Positions 22,905 to 31,618 of a DNA stretch of 64,000 bases are shown here, one piece after another. The translations under genes and the position numbers were made by a program. The stretch is from the NCBI GenBank assembly GCA_964412815.1, contig CAYPQF010000034.1:1-64000 (forward strand), in the 5' to 3' direction. Each line of letters starts with the position of its first letter. The stretch's first letter is position 1. The notes below the pieces were generated by a model. The model saw only the letters and a list, made by a program, of their open reading frames with translations. It was not told where the DNA came from and searched no databases. The DNA is from JAOAFZ01 sp964412815. GTDB taxonomy: Bacteria; Patescibacteriota; Microgenomatia; UBA1406; GWC2-37-13.

Positions 22905-23222
22905 ATGGCAAAAAAAATCTTTGTTGCAGGTCTTGCGTACAGTGTTTCGGATGAACAGTTAGGCAGTTTATTCTCTCAATTTGGAGAGGTACAGTCTGCA
23001 AAAGTTATCATGGATCATGATACCGGACGAAGCAGAGGCTTTGGTTTTGTAGAGATGTCATCGGATAAAGAGTGCGCAAATGCAATCTCATCGCTGAACG
23101 AAACCCAGTTTGAAGGCCGATCCTTACTGGTGAAAGAAGCTAAGCCACGAGAGTCATCTTCTCCTCGCTCAAACGATAGCCGTTTTCGTAATAACAGCAA
23201 CCGCTTTAACAAAAACTATTAA
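22905..23222 (+). CDS. RNA-binding protein with one RRM domain
   Basis: 105 residues from ATG 22905; the earlier in-frame ATG lies in the T-rich leader and would add an implausible hydrophobic stretch. One RRM: RNP2 K-I-F-V-A-G-L, RNP1 R-S-R-G-F-G-F-V-E-M, ending in L-L-V-K-E-A-K-P. A 25-residue Ser/Arg/Asn tail follows, as in bacterial glycine-rich RNA-binding proteins. These bind single-stranded RNA and often act in cold adaptation. A perfect stem-loop follows the stop. Confidence 0.93.
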   Translation: MAKKIFVAGLAYSVSDEQLGSLFSQFGEVQSAKVIMDHDTGRSRGFGFVEMSSDKECANAISSLNETQFEGRSLLVKEAKPRESSSPRSNDSRFRNNSNRFNKNY

Positions 23223-23243
23223 TACCGCGCAGATTCAGCCCTT

Positions 23244-23272
23244 GAGCAGAGGGATGTTACATCCCTCTGCTC
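23244..23272. terminator. Stem-loop between the RRM and YtxH-like genes
   Basis: GAGCAGAGGGATG and CATCCCTCTGCTC, 13 perfect pairs with a TTA loop. No T tract follows on either strand. Placed between convergent genes, it can serve both. Confidence 0.75.
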
Positions 23273-23280
23273 CTCGGTAC

Positions 23281-23481
23281 TTATGCAGGTAGTTTTTCTA
23301 CTTTTTTTGCTTCCAGACTTTTTTTCTCCGTCTGTTTTTTTGCCATCAATTTATCTTTTACCCCCATAACAGTTTCTTTCACTTTCTGGCGGTTTTCCGG
23401 TTTAGAGAGATACGCAGCAGCAGCTGTTACCGCAATACCGGCAACCATTGCTCCCAGCCCTCCTTTTTTATTTTCAGCCAT
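23281..23481 (-). CDS. Small YtxH-like membrane-associated protein
   Basis: 66 residues: a Lys/Gly start, a Gly/Ala-rich hydrophobic segment (residues ~8-25, G-A-M-V-A-G-I-A-V-T-A-A-A-A-Y), then a Lys/Glu-rich amphipathic helix. This is the build of YtxH-like stress proteins, though the similarity is in composition more than motif. A GGGGGTG run precedes the ATG. Convergent with the RRM gene. Confidence 0.55.
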   Translation of the reverse strand: MAENKKGGLGAMVAGIAVTAAAAYLSKPENRQKVKETVMGVKDKLMAKKQTEKKSLEAKKVEKLPA

Positions 23482-23634
23482 GTTGGTGCACCCCCTTTTC
23501 GATACATAAATAAGTAATTCTTGATTGATACATCCTACTCAGTCTATAAGAAAGCTGGTTAAAGAAACGTGATGTAGATCGTAAGAACTATGCGGATTGC
23601 CGGGTGAAGAAAACTGAGTTGAGAAAGTTGGAAT

Positions 23635-23661
23635 CTGGCGCGAGGGGATTCCTCGCGCCAG
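23635..23661 (-). terminator. Stem-loop after GC-rich gene 5
   Basis: CTGGCGCGAGG and CCTCGCGCCAG, 11 perfect pairs with a five-base loop, 45 bases past the stop. No T tract on the minus strand. Confidence 0.7.
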
Positions 23662-23706
23662 CTTCCGTATTGGGGTGTCCTCCTGCTGTGTGTCGGATAG
23701 ATGCGG

Positions 23707-24410
23707 CTACTGGGGGAGCCGCTGACGCTGGGTGACATAGTCCCCGGACGCCGACCGCAAGCCGGCGACCTTGCTGTCCATCCTGCGCAGGTCGACGGTC
23801 AGCTCCTGGTGCTCGATCGCCCTGCTAATGAGCAGCCGCAGCATGGTCCGGAACCACTCCGGCATCTCGGCGACGCTATAGTGGGTCAGGCCGAGCTCCA
23901 GCGCCATGGTCCGCAGGCCCTCCGGCGCCGACGGGTTGATCCAGGCGCTGCCGCAGGGGCACTTGATCATGCTGATCAGGGCCAGCATGCGGAACTTCAG
24001 CTGGCTGATGTGCGCGACGTGCTGCTGCTGGAGCCGCGTGCTGGAGAAGATGGTCGCGCGACCCCTGAAGCGCGAATTCTCGTTGCTCTCCAGGTTCCTC
24101 AGCTCGCCGGCGCCCCTCATGGGCCGATAAGAGCTCCGGGCGAACGAGTTGTTGGCGCGCAGCGGGTTGTCCAGCTCCAGGTCGATGCTGGTGGGATCCT
24201 CGACGGTCTCGACCACGAGCTGGTAGGTGTCGTCCCCAGCTCCCGGTACCCCAGCCGGCCGCGGTGTGTCACGGCCAAGAGCGTGTAGTTCTCCCCCTGG
24301 TAGGTCACCGTGCACAACTCAGGCGGTACCTCCCCGCCAAGGATGCGAAGCATCATTTGGGGGTCGGTGGTCAGCATGAGGGCCGGCGACGATCCTTCGA
24401 ACGCTTTCAT
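23707..24410 (-). CDS. GC-rich gene 5: unknown soluble protein, frameshifted near 24240
   Basis: Two minus-strand frames join into one protein of about 234 residues: the first reads M-K-A-F-E-G-S-S-P-A-L-M-L to R-L-G-Y-R-E-L-G, and the second continues D-D-T-Y-Q-L-V-V-E-T. One more G in the GGGG run near 24240 (or a -1 slip there) restores the frame. ATG 24410 follows a strong GGAGG nine bases upstream and a promoter at 24460. No signal peptide or membrane segment; K-C-P-C-G in the middle could hold a metal with other residues. Third positions G/C-rich. No family recognised. Confidence 0.65.
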
Positions 24411-24459
24411 CGGGAAAAACCTCCACTAGACACCCGTTCCAATACGGGTTATGGCTCAT

Positions 24460-24488
24460 AGTATATCACTGCCTACCGATATTTTCAA
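24460..24488 (-). promoter_or_regulatory. Promoter of GC-rich gene 5
   Basis: Minus strand: TTGAAA (24483-24488), a 17-base spacer, TATACT (24460-24465). The leader then contains a small hairpin CCCGT-attgga-ACGGG and the GGAGG site. Confidence 0.8.
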
Positions 24489-24572
24489 TTACCTACAATT
24501 ACCGCAACAAACTATTTAAAACAGCATCATCTCGTCTCTTTTTGGAAAAAGGCGCTATAATTGGATGTACCG

Positions 24573-25886
24573 ATGAAACAGCCTCTTTTCTTTTCCCCAT
24601 TTCTTTCCCGGACCTTCCGGAATATCTTTGTCAAACTTTTTTTTCTGGTCTTTCTACTCAGTTTGATTCCGGTTTTATTTTTTATCGTCTTGCAAGGGAT
24701 AACCTCGTTACGCCAGCTGACCATGGCATCAAACGAGTTGCTTGAGCGCATCGAGTCGAGTATTACCTACACGAATGGACAATGGAATATATCGCAGTAC
24801 AATGCCGATATTCTTACCCCTCATCCCCACGGATCAAGTGGCTTTAGCGATCCACTGTACCTGATAACCGCTGACGGATTTGTTATCGAACGGAACCGGC
24901 CTATAGCGGGATATCTGGACTCATCTGACTTTAAGAACCTTCGCATTTATCAGGAACCTACTACCATCACTACCTCTACCCGCGAAGAATGGCGTATTAT
25001 CAGTAAACCGATTGTGTATGATTCGACCGTAGAAGGGATTATTGTGGTAGCATCCTATCAGCCACCAGCAGGCTCGTTGCCCCAGATAGACCAGAAGCTT
25101 CAGGCTACGAGCGAGCAGATTGCAGCGGGGATAACTGTATCCAACGGGACACTCGATATCTCCCAGTTTGATCTGCGCCAGTTACCCTATGATATTTCGT
25201 TTGAGGTAGTAACCAAATTTAATCGTGTTGTCGCAAACAATGGTCGAATTCCGATCTCAATCGACCCCAGTTATGTCTTAAACGAAATCAACTCTTCATC
25301 TTCTTTACGAATTATTCAGGATGAAATTACCGGAGAACACTTTTTGATTACCTCGCGAATACTGAGTACCCGGGAGAACGACGCAATCGGCATTGTGACA
25401 ACCGGAAAGTCACTCCGGATTTTAGTTATTACTGCGATTCAGTCCCTGATTATTTATGGAGGCATCGGATTGATCACCAGTATCATTACCGCACTCCTGC
25501 TTACCAGGTATCTCAATGCCCACAGAGAGAGTAAATTATCAGAGATCTTTTTCCCGCCGACCAACTCCACGTTGCCACAAAGCATTGTGTTTCATAAACG
25601 CAGTGGTGATCTGGTAATAGATAACCTGCAGGTTATTCATATGCCAACTGATACGAATCAGTATTATCTCTGCAAAGCTATGTTTGACCACCCCAAAAAG
25701 GAATGGCAACAGGACGAACTGATGGAGAAACTGGGGTTTGATGGATTTGAAAACAAATGGAGAACTATTTATGACACCTCCCTTATCATAAATAAAAAAA
25801 TAGGGTTTAAGCTGATAGAGTACCATAATAAGGTATTTAAAATCCATCCGGTATTCGTCAAAAAAATACGCTCCGAATCTGTGTGA
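24573..25886 (+). CDS. Membrane sensor with C-terminal winged-helix-like domain
   Basis: About 437 residues. Membrane segments at ~15-40 and ~290-312 enclose a ~250-residue external sensor region. The ~115 cytosolic residues after the second segment read like an OmpR/PhoB-type winged helix: S-G-D-L-V-I-D-N-L-Q-V, L-C-K-A-M-F, the turn W-Q-Q-D-E-L-M-E-K-L, and a final hairpin Y-H-N-K-V-F-K-I. There is no kinase. This would be a ToxR-like one-component regulator acting from the membrane, an inference from pattern only. TATAAT lies 11 bases before ATG 24573. Confidence 0.55.
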   Translation: MKQPLFFSPFLSRTFRNIFVKLFFLVFLLSLIPVLFFIVLQGITSLRQLTMASNELLERIESSITYTNGQWNISQYNADILTPHPHGSSGFSDPLYLITADGFVIERNRPIAGYLDSSDFKNLRIYQEPTTITTSTREEWRIISKPIVYDSTVEGIIVVASYQPPAGSLPQIDQKLQATSEQIAAGITVSNGTLDISQFDLRQLPYDISFEVVTKFNRVVANNGRIPISIDPSYVLNEINSSSSLRIIQDEITGEHFLITSRILSTRENDAIGIVTTGKSLRILVITAIQSLIIYGGIGLITSIITALLLTRYLNAHRESKLSEIFFPPTNSTLPQSIVFHKRSGDLVIDNLQVIHMPTDTNQYYLCKAMFDHPKKEWQQDELMEKLGFDGFENKWRTIYDTSLIINKKIGFKLIEYHNKVFKIHPVFVKKIRSESV

Positions 25887-25947
25887 ATCACAACGATTCA
25901 CAGCCTCCTTTCATATACTACGAGTAAATTACTAATTAATCGTACAT

Positions 25948-26049
25948 ATGATGTATATCTTTCGCGAAGTGGCACCGCTCGTAATAAACGCGACCATCAT
26001 GGGAGTAGTCATCATGGGAATTGCCTTTACCCTTTCGATTGTACTCTAA
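25948..26049 (+). CDS. 33-residue membrane peptide
   Basis: The frame reads M-M-Y-I-F-R-E-V-A-P-L-V-I-N-A-T-I-M-G-V, followed by a hydrophobic stretch ending in S-I-V-L: a single membrane helix. It ends four bases before the phosphoribosyltransferase start, so it is in the same transcript. It may be an authentic small protein or only an upstream ORF that sets translation of the next gene. Confidence 0.4.
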   Translation: MMYIFREVAPLVINATIMGVVIMGIAFTLSIVL

Positions 26050-26053
26050 TGCT

Positions 26054-26572
26054 ATGACCAGACGATCTTTTAAGAACACCGTTCCATACCTGTTCGGGCA
26101 GCAGTCGTTTCTCACTGAAACCGTTGCTTCAATTGTCAGTGTATTCAGAAACTCTGCTATTCAAAAGATCGTCTGTATTGAGGGCAACAGTTTTATTATT
26201 GCCGCTCTAGTAGCAAATAAAATGGGGCTGGATCTGGTTCCGGTCTACAAACACCTGCCAAACTCAGAAGACCTCTACTCTCTGGTGTATACCGACATCA
26301 CCGGCTCAGAAACACATCTTGCTATTCATTCCGAAGCAGTCTCACCTGGACAAACGGTGGCGTTGATCACCGATATTGTGGAGACAGGTATTACCGTAAA
26401 AGCGGTGACCTCTTTGCTCGATAAAATCCATGCGGATGTCCAGGCTGTGCATGCGGTATTTGACATGAGTACCCCCGGCTTCAAACATCAGATGAGCGCC
26501 TATTCGTATTCATATACACTCGATTCTTTGCCTGAAACCATTGGGCAAACTTCTTTCGAGCTTCTTACATAA
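26054..26572 (+). CDS. Phosphoribosyltransferase-family protein
   Basis: 172 residues from ATG 26054 (M-T-R-R-S-F). The type I PRTase PRPP loop is V-A-L-I-T-D-I-V-E-T-G-I-T-V-K-A, preceded by G-N-S-F-I-I-A-A-L-V-A-N-K-M-G-L as in adenine/xanthine and orotate PRTases. The second acidic residue of the PRPP motif is replaced by Ile (T-D-I-V), so substrate use or activity may differ. Likely salvage of a base or regulation; the substrate cannot be read from sequence. Confidence 0.75.
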   Translation: MTRRSFKNTVPYLFGQQSFLTETVASIVSVFRNSAIQKIVCIEGNSFIIAALVANKMGLDLVPVYKHLPNSEDLYSLVYTDITGSETHLAIHSEAVSPGQTVALITDIVETGITVKAVTSLLDKIHADVQAVHAVFDMSTPGFKHQMSAYSYSYTLDSLPETIGQTSFELLT

Positions 26573-26613
26573 TATCGTTTTTCGCTTTATGTGGCTCTGG
26601 TATAGTTACTGCT

Positions 26614-27324
26614 ATGGTAACAAACTTTACGTTGCTTGATAGAAGCAGATTTCAGCAACCCGCACAGACAGCCGTACGGCCACAGATACTGGGACGTATG
26701 CCATCTCACCATGAGGAGATTGCCCCTCAGGCACCCAGCAACAAAGCATCGGTGCCACCTGAGAGTGCACCACAGGTTGTGCCTCCCCAGCCATCTGTTC
26801 AGATCAACTCTCCCATTGCCCCTACCGAGATTCACGCATATCCGGGGGCCGGAGAAGAGGTTGATAAAACGCTGGCAATGAACCAGAAACGGTCCAAGGT
26901 TACGTACGAGGCAATGACATCATCGTTAAATGAGATCCTGCATGCCGCAGAAACCGTTTTTCCGTTCACACTGTTTCCCAGTAGGATCACCGTTGACCGG
27001 AATCAGGTAGTAATCTCAATCGGGGTATTCTTTTTTACCCGCAGTTATATCTCATTTCTGGTCGAACAGATACACCACGTAATAGTACGGAAGGGAGTTA
27101 TGTTCTCGGAAATCGAGTTTGAAGTAATAGGATATGAACAGAACCCTCCAAAAGTTAACTATTTACACAACTCCGATGCCGAACAGATCAAGAAATATAT
27201 TGATGCAATCAATCTCGCTCGATCATCTGACATAGTTGTGGCAGAGCTTACCAAAGAAGAAATTACCGAGATGTCTCAGAAACTAACCTACAAAAAAAAT
27301 CTGGAACAGATGAACGCCTCTTAA
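26614..27324 (+). CDS. Unknown protein with Pro-rich N-terminus
   Basis: 236 residues. Residues 1-85 are Pro/Gln/Ser-rich and probably disordered. The rest is a mixed alpha/beta domain with V-F-P-F-T-L-F-P-S-R-I-T-V-D-R-N-Q-V and a helical tail. In Gram-positive and CPR genomes, proteins with this F-P-F...R-I-x-V-D core occur but are uncharacterised. TATAGT (26601-26606) is seven bases before ATG: leaderless. The next gene is an ABC exporter; no functional link is evident. Confidence 0.6.
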   Translation: MVTNFTLLDRSRFQQPAQTAVRPQILGRMPSHHEEIAPQAPSNKASVPPESAPQVVPPQPSVQINSPIAPTEIHAYPGAGEEVDKTLAMNQKRSKVTYEAMTSSLNEILHAAETVFPFTLFPSRITVDRNQVVISIGVFFFTRSYISFLVEQIHHVIVRKGVMFSEIEFEVIGYEQNPPKVNYLHNSDAEQIKKYIDAINLARSSDIVVAELTKEEITEMSQKLTYKKNLEQMNAS

Positions 27325-27365
27325 AGCCCTTCATATCAGTCTGTTACTCTGCTATAATGGTTTTC

Positions 27366-28307
27366 ATGGCTTCAATCCTCTCCGTTCGGAACCTCACCAA
27401 GCGGTTTAAACAGTTTACTGCCGTCAATTCCATATCCTTTGCACTGGAGGAGGGGGAAATACTGGGGTTACTCGGGCCGAATGGCGCCGGAAAGACGACC
27501 ACGATTCAGATGTTACTGGGCGTGCTGATGCCTACCTCTGGCACTATCACCTGTTTCGGCAAGGAGTTTAGTGCCCACCGGGAAGAAATTCTGGAACAGA
27601 TGAACTTTTCTTCAACCTATACCAACTTGCCCTGGGGGTTGACGGTACTGGAAAATTTGACCTATACTGCCCATTTATATGACATCCCTGATCGCAAAAA
27701 ACGGGTTCAGGAGGTAATCGAAGCGTTCCGGCTGGAAAGCTTACAGCGACACGAACTGACAGAGTTATCTGCCGGACAGCTGACACGGGTCAATCTAGCT
27801 AAGGCATTTATTAATCAGCCAAAAATTCTGCTGCTGGATGAGCCGACGGCAAGTCTGGACCCGGAAGTAGCATCGTATGTTCGCTCGTATATCCGGACGC
27901 AGCGGGAGCAGAATGGACTGTCAATTATCTTTACCAGCCATAATATGCCGGAAGTTGAAGAAGTGTGTGACCGGGTCATGTTTATTAATCACGGAAAGAT
28001 TATTGCCGATGATACCCCGGAGAATCTCGCCCGCAGTCTGGATTTCTGCCGGGTTCGATTACTAATCAAAAAAGAACAGACCGCTGCACTTGAAGCGTAT
28101 TGTGCCGAAACAAAAAAACAGTTCTCCGCAGACGAAACCGTATACACCATTGAGCTGAAGGAAAAAGAGCTGTCCCGGTTTTTGCAGGACATTGGCAGTC
28201 GCAAGATCTCGTTCCTTGAGATTAGTATAGACAAACCGGATCTGGAGGATTACTTTTTGCATATGGCAAAAGGAAAGAAACAGACCAGTATGGAACACGT
28301 TATTTAA
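27366..28307 (+). CDS. ABC transporter ATP-binding protein (ABC-2 type)
   Basis: 313 residues from ATG 27366; TATAAT (27353-27358) is seven bases upstream, making the upstream ATG at 27357 unusable. Walker A G-P-N-G-A-G-K-T-T, signature L-S-A-G-Q, Walker B I-L-L-L-D-E-P and switch S-H are all present. The C-terminal ~90 residues are the usual accessory domain of DrrA/CcmA-like exporters. Seven bases before the permease gene; together they form an exporter of unknown substrate. Confidence 0.95.
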   Translation: MASILSVRNLTKRFKQFTAVNSISFALEEGEILGLLGPNGAGKTTTIQMLLGVLMPTSGTITCFGKEFSAHREEILEQMNFSSTYTNLPWGLTVLENLTYTAHLYDIPDRKKRVQEVIEAFRLESLQRHELTELSAGQLTRVNLAKAFINQPKILLLDEPTASLDPEVASYVRSYIRTQREQNGLSIIFTSHNMPEVEEVCDRVMFINHGKIIADDTPENLARSLDFCRVRLLIKKEQTAALEAYCAETKKQFSADETVYTIELKEKELSRFLQDIGSRKISFLEISIDKPDLEDYFLHMAKGKKQTSMEHVI

Positions 28308-28313
28308 TCACGT

Positions 28314-29099
28314 ATGAAACTACACCGCATTTACGCAATGATACTCCGCCATCTGTATATGATGCGCCGGAATATTGATAAGCTAACCGATACCTTTTAC
28401 TGGATCACCCTTGATGTCTTTATCTGGGGTATTACCAGTGTCTATTTTCAACGCTTTAGTGCGGACTTTCAGGGTGTGGTCTTTACGATTATGTCCGCTG
28501 TTATCTTGTGGAACATGGTCTATCGGGCGCAAGTTGATTTTAGTATGGCGCTGCTTGAGGAGTTGTGGAACAAGAATCTGGTCAACATTTTTGTCTCACC
28601 GATCACCTTCTGGGAATGGATCACCAGTCTGATTGTGCTCGGTTTTACCAAAGGGCTGATTTCGTATACCTACTCTGCGTTCCTGATCTTTTTCCTGTTT
28701 CAGGTGAATGTGTTGCAGCTCAGCTACTTTATTCCGGTATTCATTCTCCTGCTGTTCTTTTCCGGCTGGACACTGGGTTTTATCATCTCCGGGTTGATTT
28801 TACGGTATGGCACCAAGGTACAGGCGTTTGCCTGGACCGTAATCTGGATTATTTCTCCCCTGTCTGCTATCTACTTTCCGATCGATGTATTACCGACGTG
28901 GGCACAGATGATTTCGAGAGCTGTCCCGACCAGCTATGTCTTTGAACAGATGAGAAATCTGCTGGCAAACGGCACGGTTGACGGAACAAAACTGTTGATC
29001 TGTCTGGGACTTAATAGTATCTACTTCAGTCTGGCACTGATCTTTTTACGCAAAGGATTTACCAGAGTACTACAAAAGGGGTTGGTTAAAGTCTACTAA
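28314..29099 (+). CDS. ABC-2 type transporter permease
   Basis: 261 residues with six membrane segments and the ABC-2 pattern (L-T-D-T-F-Y-W near the N-terminus; W-I-I-S-P-L-S-A-I-Y-F-P-I-D-V-L-P-x-W-x-Q, then V-P-T-S-Y-V-F-E). Pairs with the ATPase immediately upstream. Substrate unknown; DrrB- and polysaccharide-type permeases are related. Confidence 0.9.
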   Translation: MKLHRIYAMILRHLYMMRRNIDKLTDTFYWITLDVFIWGITSVYFQRFSADFQGVVFTIMSAVILWNMVYRAQVDFSMALLEELWNKNLVNIFVSPITFWEWITSLIVLGFTKGLISYTYSAFLIFFLFQVNVLQLSYFIPVFILLLFFSGWTLGFIISGLILRYGTKVQAFAWTVIWIISPLSAIYFPIDVLPTWAQMISRAVPTSYVFEQMRNLLANGTVDGTKLLICLGLNSIYFSLALIFLRKGFTRVLQKGLVKVY

Positions 29100-29120
29100 C
29101 CGTTGACCGCTCCGCTCAGA

Positions 29121-29807
29121 TTAGAACGAAACAGATGCCGCGGGAGGAATGGTAGAACGATCAATACACTTGTAGGTGCAGTTCTTTGACTGTTCCAGCG
29201 AGCGCTTATAATCTGCTTCATTCAAGTATTCACACTGGGTATCCCATTCTGCATTATGTGTATAGGTAATCATCCGCTCATCGTAGGTACCGTTTTCATC
29301 CGGAATCATTGAACTGGTGTAGGTTTTGTCATCGCAGATCTGCTGATACTCCAACAGTCCATTATCACTGATACATTCACAGGGGACGTTGTCTGGCAAT
29401 GCCCCCACAATTTCTCTGCCGCACTGAGAGGAAAAACTCTTGGTTGCTTTGGATAAATCAGGGTTTCTGAACGCCTCATCGCCCGCCGAAGACGGCGAAA
29501 AATAGGTCTGCTGGGGGCCGTCCTGGGTTACCACGGGTTCGTCAGTTGAAGCGACGGGTAATCCGGCAGAGATCTCATACGATGAGACCGCCGCTGATAC
29601 CGGAAGAAACTCTTCCACCAGCGGAATCTCTTCCGGTTCTTCTTCAGGGATAAACTCTTCCCGATCCAGTGTTGACTGCTTTTGTGTCGGGGATGTCTCA
29701 ACCAGTTCCGCCCGTGCACTGGTCAGCATCCAGAAAATAAAGCCTAAGGAGAACAGCAGCCAGATTCCTGCTGCGATAAAAAGATGAAGCTCAGTTGAGT
29801 TTTTCAT
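29121..29807 (-). CDS. Membrane-anchored protein with Cys-rich external domain
   Basis: 228 residues from ATG 29807, seven bases after a TATAAG-like box. One membrane segment (~8-28), an acidic low-complexity linker (E-E-E-P-E-E-I-P-L-V-E-E), then a domain with seven Cys in the last ~95 residues, probably disulfide-bonded outside the cell. No family recognised. Convergent with the ABC permease gene and divergent from the 29873 anchored protein. Confidence 0.6.
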   Translation of the reverse strand: MKNSTELHLFIAAGIWLLFSLGFIFWMLTSARAELVETSPTQKQSTLDREEFIPEEEPEEIPLVEEFLPVSAAVSSYEISAGLPVASTDEPVVTQDGPQQTYFSPSSAGDEAFRNPDLSKATKSFSSQCGREIVGALPDNVPCECISDNGLLEYQQICDDKTYTSSMIPDENGTYDERMITYTHNAEWDTQCEYLNEADYKRSLEQSKNCTYKCIDRSTIPPAASVSF

Positions 29808-29872
29808 AGGAAATCTTATACACCAGTGCATTTTATACTGCAAAGAGTGTATTATATTTATACGTAGTATCT

Positions 29873-30526
29873 ATGAAAAAAACAACCTTAATCATGATTG
29901 TGGCTGGTATACTCGTCCTGATTGCCGGCTTGATAACCTACTTTCAAGCTGCCCGGCAACAGTCACAGCGCACCGCGCTGACCAATCCATCTCCTGCTGT
30001 AGTGCCATCGACTGATGAGAACACGGTCCCGGAGGATGTGATGATGATGACTGATCCTGACACCGGCACCGGATCACTCCCGGAGGAGCCGCCCCGTTCT
30101 ACGGTGTTTGCCGCTCCGCAGATGACCGTTCGAGTACCGGCCAACTGGAATGCACAGCGGAAACAAACCGGAGAAACAACCCAGGTCTTAATCCAGACAC
30201 CACAAACGTATACACCGCAACCGGCCAGCATCCTGATTGAGTATGGCCGGAGTTACGAGCCACAGGAAGTTCCGCCGATCTATACCACCAAGACATTGAC
30301 AATAGATAACAAACGGGTTATGTATAGTGCGGGAAGAAGAGTTCTGCCACCACTGGACAGACGAGGCACACAGGGGAGAACATTACAGGAACGGTTGATG
30401 ACCGGAAAATCAAACGGTCAATCGTTTGCTATCTCTGCAACGTACTTTAGTGAAGAACCTATTGACGCACTGGATAACCAGCTGTTTGAGATTATGTCTT
30501 CGGTCAGATTCGATAACGGACAGTAG
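29873..30526 (+). CDS. Membrane-anchored external protein (PsbP-like fold possible)
   Basis: 217 residues. An N-terminal membrane helix (5-25), a Pro/Asp/Thr-rich linker (30-80) and a beta-rich domain beginning with M-T-V-R-V-P-A-N-W, then F-A-I-S-A-T-Y-F and M-S-S-V-R-F. The P-x-x-W start and the I-x-x-S-V/I-x-F end resemble PsbP/Mog1-like lipoprotein domains. There is no lipobox. Its 3' end overlaps the convergent methyltransferase gene by 23 bases. Confidence 0.55.
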   Translation: MKKTTLIMIVAGILVLIAGLITYFQAARQQSQRTALTNPSPAVVPSTDENTVPEDVMMMTDPDTGTGSLPEEPPRSTVFAAPQMTVRVPANWNAQRKQTGETTQVLIQTPQTYTPQPASILIEYGRSYEPQEVPPIYTTKTLTIDNKRVMYSAGRRVLPPLDRRGTQGRTLQERLMTGKSNGQSFAISATYFSEEPIDALDNQLFEIMSSVRFDNGQ

Positions 30527-31472
30527 AAGTTGTCTTCTGCAGTAAGGCAATAAAGAATCCTTCCATCTGAGGGGACGGATAAATACGACGGGTGTGCTTC
30601 ATATCTTCTGTAAAGGATGTCCCATTCCATGCGGTCAGTCCCGGCTCCAGCTGAGGAATTGCCAGATTGATTGGCAGAATTCTAATAGCTTCTTTTTCTT
30701 TTTCAACAATCCACTGAATTACTTCCTCATTTTCTTCGGGAGAAAGAGTACAGGTAGAGTATACAATGCGTGCTCCCGGCTTTGCCGCGCTTATTGCAGC
30801 ACGCAGCAGCCATTTCTGCTGTTTCGCAAGTGACTTTACTTTCTTCTGGGACCAGTGTGTATAGGTATCCGGATCGTCTGTCCGGAACATGCCCTCCAGA
30901 CTGCATGGCGCATCAAGTAGGACTGTATCAAAATGCTCCGGATACTTTTGCCAGATGAGCTGTCCCGGCTTGTTCTGTATCGTGACATTGGTGACACCGA
31001 GCCGTTCCAGATTTGCCCGCAGTTTATATAACCGTTCCCGACTGCTATCGTTTGCAAGAATGGATCCGGTATTGTTCATCAGTGCCGCCATCTGAGTAGT
31101 TTTGCTGCCTGGAGCTGCTGCGAGATCCAGAACAGTCGTTTCTGGCTGCGGGTCGAGGACCAGCGGCGGAATCATACTGGAAAGATTCTGAATATAGAAT
31201 AATCCCTGTTGATACTCCGGCAGAGCGGTCAGCTGGTCGACGGATACCCCAGTTACAGACCCTCCCTGTTGATACCAGGGCATCCAGTTCACGATTCCCC
31301 CCGTGCGTGTAAGAGCGGTTTCTACCTCCCGCTGCGTTGCCCGGAGCGTATTTACTCTGAGAGAGAGCGGCTTGGGGCTGGAAAATGCCTGAAGAAGAGA
31401 TGATCGTTTCTCTGCAGAAACAAACGTATCCAGTTTTTCAATAAACGGTACCGGGAGCTGTGTTGTGGTCAT
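30504..31472 (-). CDS. RsmB/NOP2-family RNA cytosine-5 methyltransferase
   Basis: 322 residues. SAM motif I V-L-D-L-A-A-A-P-G-S-K-T-T-Q, motif IV L-L-D-A-P-C-S with the first catalytic Cys, and motif VI Y-S-T-C-T-L-S-P-E-E-N-E with the second. The N-terminal R-V-N-T-L-R of the family is seen at about residue 38. The NusB-like domain of full RsmB and a C-terminal PUA domain are missing, as in short archaeal and CPR members. Target rRNA or tRNA cytosine not assignable. Confidence 0.92.
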   Translation of the reverse strand: MTTTQLPVPFIEKLDTFVSAEKRSSLLQAFSSPKPLSLRVNTLRATQREVETALTRTGGIVNWMPWYQQGGSVTGVSVDQLTALPEYQQGLFYIQNLSSMIPPLVLDPQPETTVLDLAAAPGSKTTQMAALMNNTGSILANDSSRERLYKLRANLERLGVTNVTIQNKPGQLIWQKYPEHFDTVLLDAPCSLEGMFRTDDPDTYTHWSQKKVKSLAKQQKWLLRAAISAAKPGARIVYSTCTLSPEENEEVIQWIVEKEKEAIRILPINLAIPQLEPGLTAWNGTSFTEDMKHTRRIYPSPQMEGFFIALLQKTTSTVRYRI

Positions 31473-31571
31473 AATTACATCCTTACATATCCTTTACATA
31501 GATCTTACCGCATTATGATGGTTTGCTTCATACACTGTACTTAATCCCTATCTCAAACCTCACCTCTCTGC

Positions 31572-31613
31572 AATTCCCGCGGGCCTTACCTCAGGCAAGC
31601 GGGAATTTTTTTA
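31572..31613 (+). terminator. Intrinsic terminator with no annotated upstream gene
   Basis: AATTCCCGC/GCGGGAATT with seven T residues on the plus strand, but no plus-strand gene ends before it. It could terminate a small RNA from the 31473-31570 interval. On the minus strand the same stem lies after the 31619 gene but without a T tract. Confidence 0.65.
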
Positions 31614-31618
31614 TCCTG

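Noticed and set aside
23701..24288. Plus-strand ORF opposite GC-rich gene 5
   Set aside because: Low-complexity shadow without start signals.
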